Shown one piece after another: positions 5,943 to 11,314 of a DNA stretch of 11,314 nt. The first letter of the stretch is position 1; every line of letters begins with the position of its first letter. Source of the stretch: an uncultured Campylobacter sp. (GTDB lineage: Bacteria; Actinomycetota; Actinomycetes; Mycobacteriales; Mycobacteriaceae); NCBI GenBank assembly GCA_943913625.1, contig CALTYW010000075.1, positions 1-11,314 of the forward strand. Direction: 5' to 3'. The position numbers and the translations under genes were made by a program. Below the pieces are notes generated by a model. The model was not told the DNA's origin and ran no database searches. It was given only the letters and a program-made list of their open reading frames with translations.

Positions 5943-7277
5943 TCACTCCACCTTGTACAGCGGTTGATCCAGCGGTGCGTTGGAGCGGATGCGCAAGCCG
6001 CCCACCGAGTACTCATACGGGTGGGAGTTCTGCTGCGGCGCAGGCGCGGGGGCCGGAGCAGGAGCCGGGGCGGGCGCGGGTGCTGGCGCCGGAGCGGGCG
6101 CGGGGGCCTGCTGCACCGGCGCTTGCTGGACCGGTGCCTGGCGCGCGGGGGCTTGCTGCGCAGGCGCCTGTTGCGCGGGTGCCTGCTGCGCAGGCGGGAC
6201 GGCGCCGGCCTCGACGGGCGCACCCGGTTCCCGCACCTCAGCGCCGTCTTCCGGGGTCTCAGACTCCGATGGCTCAGAGGACTCAGTTGAGGTCTCCGGC
6301 TTCGTGGATTCCGTAGTGGGCTCTGTCGACGTGGTTTCCGGCGGGGCTTCCTCGCTGGTCACGGTCTCCATGAACGCGCTCGCGGAGTCCTGGTCGCGGT
6401 CTGCGGTCATCCCGATCACCAGCGCGCCAGCCGATGCGATCGCCACCGCAGCCACCGCTGCGCCCAGGGCAACAAGCGGCCCGCGGGAACGCTCGCGCTC
6501 GTGCGTTTCCACGGGGCTGGCCTCGGTGTCCGCGGCCAGTGCGGCCGCCTTCGCGTCGACGCTGGCGAAGAATCCGGTGTCTAGATCTTCTTCTTCGTCG
6601 GTAGATTCCACCGGCGCAGCGACTGCGGTGAACGTGGACGTGTCCACGGACGGCAGCGGAGAGACCACGGAAAGCTCGTCGAGCGGCCCGGCGCTCACAC
6701 GCAGGCCGTTCTCCGCCGCCGCGTACGCAACGGCCACAAGTCCGCGTTCCTCCAGCCTGCGCAGCGTGGGCGTCAGCTCCGCGCTCGCGTCCGGGCCGAG
6801 TTCGCCGACTACCTCGCCGTCGAGGCGCACCACGACCTCACCCGCGTCGTCGAAACCCAGGGTGACCAGGAGCAGTTTGCTTGTCGACGACAACTCGAAC
6901 CCACCAGGCACCCCAACCTCAACCGGCTCCGCCGCGGGCAGGAACACCCACGGCTCGGACGGCGGGAAGTTGCCGGGCAGGACAAGACCCGCCTCAGGCA
7001 TCTCAATCGCGAGAGTCGAGCCTTCAACACGGCCCGCGACCTGCGGGGTCAGGCCCTGGTCGGCGAGCCAGCCGAGTTCGGGCAGTGCAGCCGCGTCGGC
7101 GGCGGAAAGGGTCGCGACAGTTTGGCCGCCCACCACAACGTCGAAATCGCCGTCGGCGCGGCGCGGAAGGGTGGGGGAGCAGGGGCCGGAGGGGAGGCTC
7201 AACGAAACGTCGTGAAGCAAAAGCTCCTGTGTGCGCGTAGCGCCGAGCCCGTGATTGGGCACCACGTAGATCGCCAT
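5943..7277 (-). CDS. Single-pass membrane protein with duplicated N-terminal domain and Pro/Ala-rich extracytoplasmic tail
   Basis: 444 residues from ATG 7277, with AGGTGG 5 nt upstream; an in-frame GTG lies three codons earlier. I do not recognise a named family. The cytoplasmic part holds two similar units of about 45-50 residues: (VVVGGQTVATLSAADAAALPELGWLADQGL, about 47-76) and (VVVRLDGEVVGELGPDASAELTPTLRRLEERGL, about 148-180), joined by a linker. An acidic stretch (225-233) and a basic RERSRG (261-266) precede one transmembrane helix (267-290); the positive-inside rule puts the N-terminus in the cytoplasm. Outside are a Ser/Thr/Glu-rich stem (about 295-345), repeats of QQAPA/QQAPV (364-390), a perfect (AP)12 tract (391-414), and a short end reading HPYEYSVGGLRIRSNAPL. 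A Pro/Ala spacer that long suits reaching into or through peptidoglycan, and the gene lies in line with murT-gatD. A wall-associated role is inference. Confidence 0.85.
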   Translation of the reverse strand: MAIYVVPNHGLGATRTQELLLHDVSLSLPSGPCSPTLPRRADGDFDVVVGGQTVATLSAADAAALPELGWLADQGLTPQVAGRVEGSTLAIEMPEAGLVLPGNFPPSEPWVFLPAAEPVEVGVPGGFELSSTSKLLLVTLGFDDAGEVVVRLDGEVVGELGPDASAELTPTLRRLEERGLVAVAYAAAENGLRVSAGPLDELSVVSPLPSVDTSTFTAVAAPVESTDEEEDLDTGFFASVDAKAAALAADTEASPVETHERERSRGPLVALGAAVAAVAIASAGALVIGMTADRDQDSASAFMETVTSEEAPPETTSTEPTTESTKPETSTESSEPSESETPEDGAEVREPGAPVEAGAVPPAQQAPAQQAPAQQAPARQAPVQQAPVQQAPAPAPAPAPAPAPAPAPAPAPAPQQNSHPYEYSVGGLRIRSNAPLDQPLYKVE

Positions 7278-7306
7278 CCGCACCACCTGCTTATATGTAT
7301 CGTCAA

Positions 7307-7312
7307 ATAGTA
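7307..7312 (-). promoter_or_regulatory. Candidate -10 box for the membrane-protein gene
   Basis: TACTAT on the minus strand lies 29 nt before ATG 7277, directly after the leuA terminator-like stem. A second hexamer, TATACT (7332-7327), lies in the loop of that stem. Neither has a convincing -35. The implied leader holds the AGGTGG ribosome-binding site. Confidence 0.35.
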
Positions 7313-7314
7313 AG

Positions 7315-7345
7315 ACCTGCCACCGGAGTATAGCCGGAGACAGGT
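7315..7345 (-). terminator. Terminator-like hairpin after leuA
   Basis: Minus-strand arms ACCTGTCTCCGG (7345-7334) and CCGGTGGCAGGT (7326-7315) form a 12-position stem with one mismatch and one G-U pair around a 7-nt loop. CTTACTATTTG follows, only moderately T-rich. It starts 32 nt after the leuA stop. It could alternatively be a dyad operator over the next gene's promoter. Confidence 0.55.
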
Positions 7346-7377
7346 CAACCGCGAAAGTGCAGGCGCGAAATTATGGG

Positions 7378-9201
7378 CTAGTTCGCAGCGACCGAACGGT
7401 TCACCGCAGACACGATCGCCTCCAGCGACGCGCGCGTGGTGTTGCCCGCGATGCCCACGCCCCACGCGGAGGTGCCGTCGACGTCCGCGTAGATGTAGCA
7501 GGCCGCATCCGCGTCGTCACCGGCCGAGCGGGCGCGCTGCGAGTAATCCTGCACCTCGAAATCGATGCCGATCTGCTCCAGCGCGTTCGCGAACGCCGCG
7601 ATCGGGCCGTTGCCGGTGCCCGTGACTTCGTTGTTCTTGCCCTCGTACTCCACGGTGGCGGTGATCTTGGTGTCCTTTTCCGCGTCCTCTATCGCCTCGA
7701 TGGAGTACTTGTCCAGCTCCAACGGGAACGCCAGATCCAGGTACGTGGAGGCGAAGATGTCCCACATGTTCTTGGAGTTCACCTCGCCGCCCTCGGTGTC
7801 CGTGATGTTTTGCACCACGGCCGAGAACTCCGGCTGCATCGCCTTCGGCATGTTGATGCCGTGGTCCGTCTTCATGATGTAGGCCACGCCACCCTTGCCG
7901 GACTGCGAGTTCACCCGGATCACGGCCTCGTAGGTGCGGCCCACGTCCTTCGGGTCGATCGGCAGGTACGGCACCTCCCAGGTGGTCTCGCGTAGCTCCT
8001 CCCAGGTGACGTCGTTGCTGGTCGCGTCCGGCTTGATCGTCTGCGCCAGTGCGTCCAGGCCCTTGTTGATCGCGTCCTGGTGCGAGCCGGAGAACGCCGT
8101 GAACACCAGGTCGCCGCCGTAGGGGTGGCGTTCCGGCACGCGCAGCTGGTTGCAGTACTCCACGACCTCGCGGATCTTCGTGATGTCGCTGAAGTCAATC
8201 TGCGGGTCAACGCCCTGGGTCAGCATGTTCAGGCCGAGCGTGACCAGGTCCACGTTGCCGGTGCGCTCGCCGTTGCCGAACAGGCAGCCCTCGATGCGGT
8301 CCGCGCCCGCCATGTAGCCCAGCTCGGCCGCCGCGACGCCGGTGCCGCGGTCGTTGTGCGGGTGCAGGGAAATGATGATGCTCTCGCGGTTGTTCAGGTT
8401 GCGGTGCATCCACTCGATGGAATCGGCGTACACGTTCGGCGTGATCATCTCCACCGTCGACGGCAGGTTCAAAATGATCGGGTTCTCCGGCGTCGCCTCC
8501 ATGGTCTCCACCACGGCGTCGCAGACCTCCTTGGCAAAGTCCAGCTCGGTGCCCGTGTAAGACTCCGGCGAGTACTCCCAGCGCCAGTTCGTGTCCGGGT
8601 AGTCCTTCGCAATCGTCTTGATCAGCTCACCGGCGTCCGTGGCCAGCTTCTTAATCTGCTCGCGGTCCTTGCGGAACACCACGCGACGCTGCAGTTTCGA
8701 GGTGGAGTTGTAGAAGTGGACGATGACGTTCTTCGCGCCCTCGCAAGCTTCGAACGTGCGGCGGATCAGGTGCTCACGGGCCTGGACCAGGACCTGGATG
8801 GTCACGTCGTCCGGGATCATGTCCTTCTCAATGATCTCGCGCACAAAGTCGAAATCCGTCTGGCTTGCGGACGGGAAACCGACCTCGATCTCCTTGTAGC
8901 CCATCTCCACCAGCAGGTTGAACATGCGGCGCTTGCGCTCCGGGCTCATCGGGTCGATCAGGGCCTGATTGCCGTCGCGCAGGTCCACGGCGCACCACTG
9001 CGGGGCCTGGGTGATCTTCTTGTCCGGCCAGGTGCGGTCCGGCAGCGTGATGTCTTCGACCTCTTCGGCGAAGCTGAGGTAGCGGTCGCGCGGCATCTGG
9101 GATCCGCGCTGCTTGTTCCAGCTCGGCTGGTTCTCGTTGCGGGGGCCGTTCGGCGTCTGAATCTCGCGCGGAACGAAAAAGTCGGTTTCCTTGGGGCTCA
9201 T
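7378..9201 (-). CDS. leuA: 2-isopropylmalate synthase
   Basis: 607 residues. LeuA condenses acetyl-CoA with 2-ketoisovalerate to 2-isopropylmalate, the first committed step of leucine synthesis, and is feedback-inhibited by leucine. The start is ATG 9201, with AAGGAGAA 4 nt upstream. The N-terminus matches the actinobacterial long form (TPNGPRNENQPSWNKQRGSQ). Catalytic TIM barrel: DLRDGNQAL (73-81), EVGFPSASQTDFDF (106-119), metal-binding HPHNDRGTGVA (280-290), and GNGERTGNVDLV (309-320). A linker region (about 360-480) and the C-terminal leucine-binding regulatory domain (about 490-607, with GTGNGPIAAFANAL at 528-541) follow. Nothing appears truncated. Upstream is a leader peptide with four Leu codons and a pseudoknot, so expression is probably leucine-responsive at the RNA level. 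A hairpin ends the unit. Confidence 0.98.
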   Translation of the reverse strand: MSPKETDFFVPREIQTPNGPRNENQPSWNKQRGSQMPRDRYLSFAEEVEDITLPDRTWPDKKITQAPQWCAVDLRDGNQALIDPMSPERKRRMFNLLVEMGYKEIEVGFPSASQTDFDFVREIIEKDMIPDDVTIQVLVQAREHLIRRTFEACEGAKNVIVHFYNSTSKLQRRVVFRKDREQIKKLATDAGELIKTIAKDYPDTNWRWEYSPESYTGTELDFAKEVCDAVVETMEATPENPIILNLPSTVEMITPNVYADSIEWMHRNLNNRESIIISLHPHNDRGTGVAAAELGYMAGADRIEGCLFGNGERTGNVDLVTLGLNMLTQGVDPQIDFSDITKIREVVEYCNQLRVPERHPYGGDLVFTAFSGSHQDAINKGLDALAQTIKPDATSNDVTWEELRETTWEVPYLPIDPKDVGRTYEAVIRVNSQSGKGGVAYIMKTDHGINMPKAMQPEFSAVVQNITDTEGGEVNSKNMWDIFASTYLDLAFPLELDKYSIEAIEDAEKDTKITATVEYEGKNNEVTGTGNGPIAAFANALEQIGIDFEVQDYSQRARSAGDDADAACYIYADVDGTSAWGVGIAGNTTRASLEAIVSAVNRSVAAN

Positions 9202-9205
9202 CGGG

Positions 9206-9213
9206 TTCTCCTT
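9206..9213 (-). promoter_or_regulatory. leuA Shine-Dalgarno region, complementary to the leader Leu codons
   Basis: The minus strand reads AAGGAGAA here, 4 nt before ATG 9201. The same RNA carries TTCTCCTT within the leader-peptide Leu codons (9321-9314), a perfect 8-nt complement. The site both sets the leuA start and could be masked by the leader. Confidence 0.6.
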
Positions 9214-9240
9214 GGTTTTGTCGGCTGTGGGTGATTCTTC

Positions 9241-9313
9241 CACGGCCGGCAATGAGAACTACCGCGACGGGGTGCCGGCCGTGTTACTTGGCCTGATTCC
9301 CGCCGCGGCGTAG
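9241..9313 (-). promoter_or_regulatory. leuA leader pseudoknot (LEU element)
   Basis: Four segments in RNA order: A 9313-9299 (CTACGCCGCGGCGGG), B 9283-9273 (CACGGCCGGCA), C 9272-9259 (CCCCGTCGCGGTAG) and D 9251-9241 (TGCCGGCCGTG). B pairs with D over 11 perfect base pairs. C, inside the B-D loop, pairs with A over 13 pairs, with a 2-nt bulge and one G-U. The pairings cross, giving an H-type pseudoknot. A conserved pseudoknot upstream of actinobacterial leuA has been described as the LEU element. No T run follows stem B-D, so control at translation is more likely than intrinsic termination. Segment A starts at the last leader Leu codon. Confidence 0.8.
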
Positions 9314-9340
9314 AAGGAGAAGCGCCCTTTGCTGCGACAT
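9284..9340 (-). CDS. leuL: leuA leader peptide (18 residues, four Leu codons in a row)
   Basis: ATG 9340 to TAA 9284 encodes MSQQRALLLLRRGGNQAK. Codons 7-10 are CTT CTC CTT CTA, so a ribosome short of charged leucyl-tRNA would stall there. The peptide closely resembles the leader I recall upstream of corynebacterial leuA (LLLLRRGG core). It is probably leaderless: TAAGCT stands 7 nt before the ATG and there is no ribosome-binding site. Its last Leu codon begins pseudoknot segment A, and its stop codon lies in the loop just before segment B, so ribosome position decides which pairings can form. Its role is regulatory; the peptide itself is unlikely to have a function. Confidence 0.85.
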   Translation of the reverse strand: MSQQRALLLLRRGGNQAK

Positions 9341-9347
9341 GTGGCGT

Positions 9348-9378
9348 AGCTTACACCATGCGCGGCGCTGTGGGGCAA
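9348..9378 (-). promoter_or_regulatory. Promoter of the leuL-leuA transcript
   Basis: On the minus strand the -10 TAAGCT (9353-9348) is 7 nt before the leader ATG at 9340. A -35-like TTGCCC (9378-9373) lies 19 nt upstream of it. The spacing predicts transcription starting at the leader start codon. Confidence 0.55.
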
Positions 9379-9386
9379 GTTTCTGG

Positions 9387-9434
9387 GAGCCGGGAGTGTA
9401 GGTAGGGGTGGAGCCGGGAGTGTAGGTAGGGGTG
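9387..9434. repeat. Perfect tandem duplication of a 24-bp unit
   Basis: The unit at 9387-9410 starts GAGCCGGGAGTGTAGG and ends AGGGGTG. It is repeated without change at 9411-9434. The first ten bases (GAGCCGGGAG) recur at 9656-9665 on the far side of the palindrome at 9455-9612. The duplication lies just upstream of the leuL promoter, so it is a recent slippage product or a pair of binding sites. Confidence 0.85.
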
Positions 9435-9454
9435 TCACCGCGGAGGCTATGTCT

Positions 9455-9612
9455 AAACCCGAATTCACCCGCCCTTAGCGACCGTTTTCGCACACATGAC
9501 GAGCATTTTTCGCGCCCGTATCCAGGTTTCCACTCAAAACCTGGATTCGCACAATGCTTCACGACGATTCCTTGCAGCCGAACTGGCGTTTCGCGGGTGC
9601 GAATTCGGGTTT
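9455..9612. repeat. 158-bp nested imperfect palindrome
   Basis: The outer arms AAACCCGAATTC (9455-9466) and GAATTCGGGTTT (9601-9612) match perfectly and continue over six more pairs (ACCCGC with GCGGGT) after a 2-nt indel. A central hairpin pairs ATCCAGGTTT (9520-9529) with AAACCTGGAT (9537-9546) over 10 perfect pairs with a 7-nt loop. Both have the same centre, near 9533, and weaker matches (AGCATT) lie between, so it is one long hairpin-forming element. No protein-coding gene is convincing in 9341-9694; this palindrome and the tandem repeat account for that stretch. Confidence 0.75.
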
Positions 9613-9694
9613 GCACTGAGCCTTTTGGCGGGGCACCTATGGCGCTCGGAGCACGGAGCCGGGAGCCAGGTGTCCGGTGCCTGACGCTGGAGGC

Positions 9695-10564
9695 CTAGTT
9701 CGCTGTCCGGAGGGAAAGCGCCGCCGCGCCGCCGACCATCCCGATCACCGACAGGACGATCACCGTCCAGCCCACGACGCCGGTCACCGCAAACGTCTCG
9801 CCGAGCAGGAAGTAGCCCACCACCATGGCTACGAGAGGCTCCGCGACAGTCATGGCCGGCAGGCTCTGTTCCAGCGGCCCGGCGCTGAAGGAGTACTGCT
9901 GCAGCACCGCGCCGGCCACGATCAACCCCACGAGCAGCCACGTCGACCACGACAACAGCGCCGCGCCCCAGCCCATCGAGCGCGCCACGTCCACGGCGGT
10001 TTTCGCGACCGGGGCGACGAGGCCGTACAACACGCCGGTGGCGGTGCCGAGGAGCCAGGCACTGGAGCGTCGATAAGCAATGGCCCCTGCGATGAGGCCG
10101 GCGACCAAAAAGGCGCCGCCGAGGAGCCACGGAGCCCAGTCGCGAAGCGCGAGGTCGTCCTGGCCGGGGCGGGGCCGGCCGACGAGCACCAGCACAGCCA
10201 CCGACGCCCCGAGGAGCAGCGACCAGGCGGAGGCCTCCCGGTCGGGGCGCCGACCCTCCCACACCGCCGCCACGACGAGGGCGAACAGCAAGGACAGTAC
10301 GAGGATCGGCTGCACCACCAGCACGGAACCGAACGCCAGCGCGACGAGTTGGGCCAGGTAAGCGGCGACGGCTGCGAGGGCTCCCCACCACCAGAGGGGG
10401 TTTCGAAGAGCCGTCGATAAGACGCTGCTCCCGGAGCCGAGCACCGTGCGGTGGCGCGCGACAGTCCCCCACGCCACCAACGCGGCGGAGGCGAGCGCGA
10501 ACAGAATCGCGAGTGCCGCTGCCGCCGGTCCGTGAATATCCACTCCGCCTAATGTAGCGCGCAT
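9695..10564 (-). CDS. DMT-superfamily (EamA-like) membrane transporter
   Basis: 289 residues from ATG 10564. About nine hydrophobic helices can be seen, at roughly 13-33, 57-79, 81-103, 113-128, 144-161, 168-190, 203-222, 232-250 and 258-282, leaving the exact number open. The segments LVALAFGSVLVVQPILVLSLLFAL (about 73-96) and SAGPLEQSLPAMTVAEPLVAMVVGYFLLGE (about 226-255) are typical of actinobacterial drug/metabolite (DMT) family proteins, with the repeated half-transporter layout. The substrate cannot be assigned. Its position divergent from lysC and upstream of leuA suggests, but does not show, a link to amino-acid or metabolite export. There is no Shine-Dalgarno sequence; TAGCGT stands 8 nt before the ATG, so it may be leaderless. 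No clear terminator follows, only a GGCACC/GGTGCC dyad without a T run. Confidence 0.85.
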   Translation of the reverse strand: MRATLGGVDIHGPAAAALAILFALASAALVAWGTVARHRTVLGSGSSVLSTALRNPLWWWGALAAVAAYLAQLVALAFGSVLVVQPILVLSLLFALVVAAVWEGRRPDREASAWSLLLGASVAVLVLVGRPRPGQDDLALRDWAPWLLGGAFLVAGLIAGAIAYRRSSAWLLGTATGVLYGLVAPVAKTAVDVARSMGWGAALLSWSTWLLVGLIVAGAVLQQYSFSAGPLEQSLPAMTVAEPLVAMVVGYFLLGETFAVTGVVGWTVIVLSVIGMVGGAAALSLRTAN

Positions 10565-10572
10565 TCTATGAG

Positions 10573-10578
10573 ACGCTA
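10573..10578 (-). promoter_or_regulatory. -10 box of a probable leaderless transporter transcript
   Basis: TAGCGT on the minus strand is 8 nt before the transporter ATG at 10564. Its first two bases overlap the lysC -10 candidate on the other strand. Confidence 0.4.
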
Positions 10579-10582
10579 TTCT
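10577..10582 (+). promoter_or_regulatory. Candidate -10 box for lysC
   Basis: TATTCT fits TAnnnT and predicts a start near 10588-10590, with a leader of about 32 nt that contains the lysC ribosome-binding site GGGAG (10609-10613). No clear -35 is seen. The divergent promoters would overlap. Confidence 0.4.
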
Positions 10583-10620
10583 TGTACAACGGAATTAGCA
10601 CCATTCGCGGGAGCATCAAT

Positions 10621-11314
10621 ATGGCTTTGATTGTGCAGAAATATGGGGGATCCTCCCTCGAAAGTGCCGAGCGCATTAGGGCGGTAGCCGAGCGCGTCGT
10701 GGCGACGAAGCGCGCCGGCAACGACGTGGTTGTCGTGTGCTCCGCCATGGGCGACACCACCGACGAGCTGCTGGATCTCGCCGCCCAGGTCACCGACAAT
10801 CCGCCCGCGCGCGAGATGGACATGCTGCTCACCGCCGGCGAGCGCATCTCCAACTCACTGGTGGCGATGGCCGTGCACGCGCAGGGGGAGAAGGTGCAGT
10901 CGTTTACCGGGTCGCAGGCCGGCGTGATCACCACCGAGCGCCACGGCAACGCCCGCATTCTGGAGGTCACGCCGGGTCGCGTGCAGGAGGCGCTGGACAA
11001 GGGTCGCATCGCCATCGTCGCCGGGTTCCAGGGCGTGAACCGCGAAACACGCGACGTGACCACCCTGGGCCGCGGCGGCTCTGACACCACCGCGGTGGCG
11101 CTGGCGGCCGCACTCGGTGCCGACGAGTGCGAGATCTACTCCGACGTCGACGGCGTGTACACCGCGGACCCGCGCATCGTGCCGGACGCCCGCAAACTGG
11201 ACAAGCTGTGCTTCGAGGAGATGCTCGAGCTCGCGGCATCCGGCTCGAAGATCCTGGTTCTGCGCAGCGTGGAGTACGCCCGCGCGTTCAACGTGCCCAT
11301 GCGGGTGCGCTCGT
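10621..11314 (+). CDS. lysC: Aspartate kinase, N-terminal part (cut by window end)
   Basis: 231 complete codons are visible from ATG 10621 (GGGAG 7 nt upstream); the frame stays open to the window edge. Aspartate kinase phosphorylates L-aspartate, the entry step to lysine, threonine, methionine and diaminopimelate, and so also feeds the wall. Family motifs visible: the nucleotide-binding KYGGSSLE (7-14), the CSAMGDTTDELL stretch (about 40-51), MLLTAGERIS (68-77), the FTGSQAG segment (about 95-101), TTLGRGGSDTTAVALAA (146-162) and EIYSDVDGVYTADPRIV (170-186). The sequence is very close to my memory of the Corynebacterium glutamicum enzyme. The C-terminal ACT domains, the internal start of the beta subunit and any downstream asd lie outside the window, so feedback-control residues cannot be read here. 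Confidence 0.97.
   Translation, partial: MALIVQKYGGSSLESAERIRAVAERVVATKRAGNDVVVVCSAMGDTTDELLDLAAQVTDNPPAREMDMLLTAGERISNSLVAMAVHAQGEKVQSFTGSQAGVITTERHGNARILEVTPGRVQEALDKGRIAIVAGFQGVNRETRDVTTLGRGGSDTTAVALAAALGADECEIYSDVDGVYTADPRIVPDARKLDKLCFEEMLELAASGSKILVLRSVEYARAFNVPMRVRS

Noticed and set aside
5980..7215. Plus-strand frame of 411 codons rich in Gly/Ala and Ser opposite the membrane-protein gene
   Set aside because: The GAGAGA and CAGACC runs are the antisense reading of the (AP)12 and QQAPA codons. It has no ribosome-binding site and no plausible domain.
8080..9234. Plus-strand frame of 384 codons opposite leuA
   Set aside because: Complete antisense of a highly conserved enzyme. Its composition (Arg/Val/His-rich) is typical of shadow frames.
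9202..9252. Upstream extension of LeuA by 17 residues
   Set aside because: It would start inside pseudoknot segment D without a ribosome-binding site. ATG 9201 has AAGGAGAA and the known actinobacterial N-terminus.
9241..9283. The 11-bp GC-rich stem before leuA as a classical intrinsic terminator/attenuator
   Set aside because: The downstream strand reads GAAGAATCACCC, with no T run. Crossing pairing of its loop with the leader favours a pseudoknot and translational control.
9632..9681. GGCACC/GGTGCC dyad after the transporter gene as its terminator
   Set aside because: Only six perfect outer pairs enclose a large loop, and no T tract follows in the direction of transcription.
9432..9698. 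Plus-strand frames of 62-88 codons in the gap between leuA leader and transporter gene
   Set aside because: They run through the palindrome, have no ribosome-binding sites, and give Arg/Pro/Ser-rich translations without domain character.

Overview
The window is about 11.3 kb of high-GC actinobacterial chromosome and almost certainly comes from a Corynebacterium. This rests on gene order (dnaX-ybaB-recR, then murT-gatD, a DnaQ/BRCT-like gene, leuA and lysC), protein sequence similarity as I remember it for LeuA, LysC and MurT, and repeated TAnnnT -10 boxes 7-8 nt before start codons, as in corynebacterial leaderless transcripts. No species is claimed. I see no IS, prophage, CRISPR, tRNA or rRNA; this is core chromosome with small intergenic repeats.

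Left part (1-1545, + strand): the 3' end of dnaX, the nucleoid-associated ybaB with a good intrinsic terminator, an 84-bp inverted-repeat element, and recR. recR converges on a minus-strand cyclase/kynurenine-formamidase-family gene (1546-2361) with no base between the two stop codons. A 205-bp divergent intergenic region (2362-2566) carries three copies of one motif and separates the cyclase from an unrecognised 101-residue protein (2567-2872). That gene converges, again with zero spacing, on gatD.

Middle part (2873-7277, - strand), in transcription order: a Corynebacterium-type membrane-anchored protein with an (AP)12 tract; a DnaQ-like protein whose exonuclease catalytic residues look lost but which has a C-terminal BRCT-like domain; murT; and gatD. 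MurT and GatD overlap by 8 nt and together form the lipid II isoglutaminyl synthase. A terminator-like hairpin separates this run from leuA upstream.

Right part (7378-11314): leuA (- strand) with an 18-residue leader peptide containing four consecutive Leu codons, followed by an H-type pseudoknot. This matches the LEU element described upstream of actinobacterial leuA. The leader Leu codons are also perfectly complementary over 8 nt to the leuA Shine-Dalgarno region. Upstream lie a perfect 24-bp tandem duplication and a 158-bp nested palindrome. A DMT-family membrane transporter gene (- strand) is then divergent from lysC (aspartate kinase, + strand, cut by the window end), with overlapping candidate promoters.

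The genes cover DNA maintenance (dnaX, ybaB, recR), peptidoglycan amidation (murT, gatD) and branched-chain and aspartate-family amino-acid synthesis (leuA, lysC). The best leads are the leuA leader architecture, the apparently dead exonuclease heading the murT-gatD cluster, and the three intergenic inverted-repeat elements.
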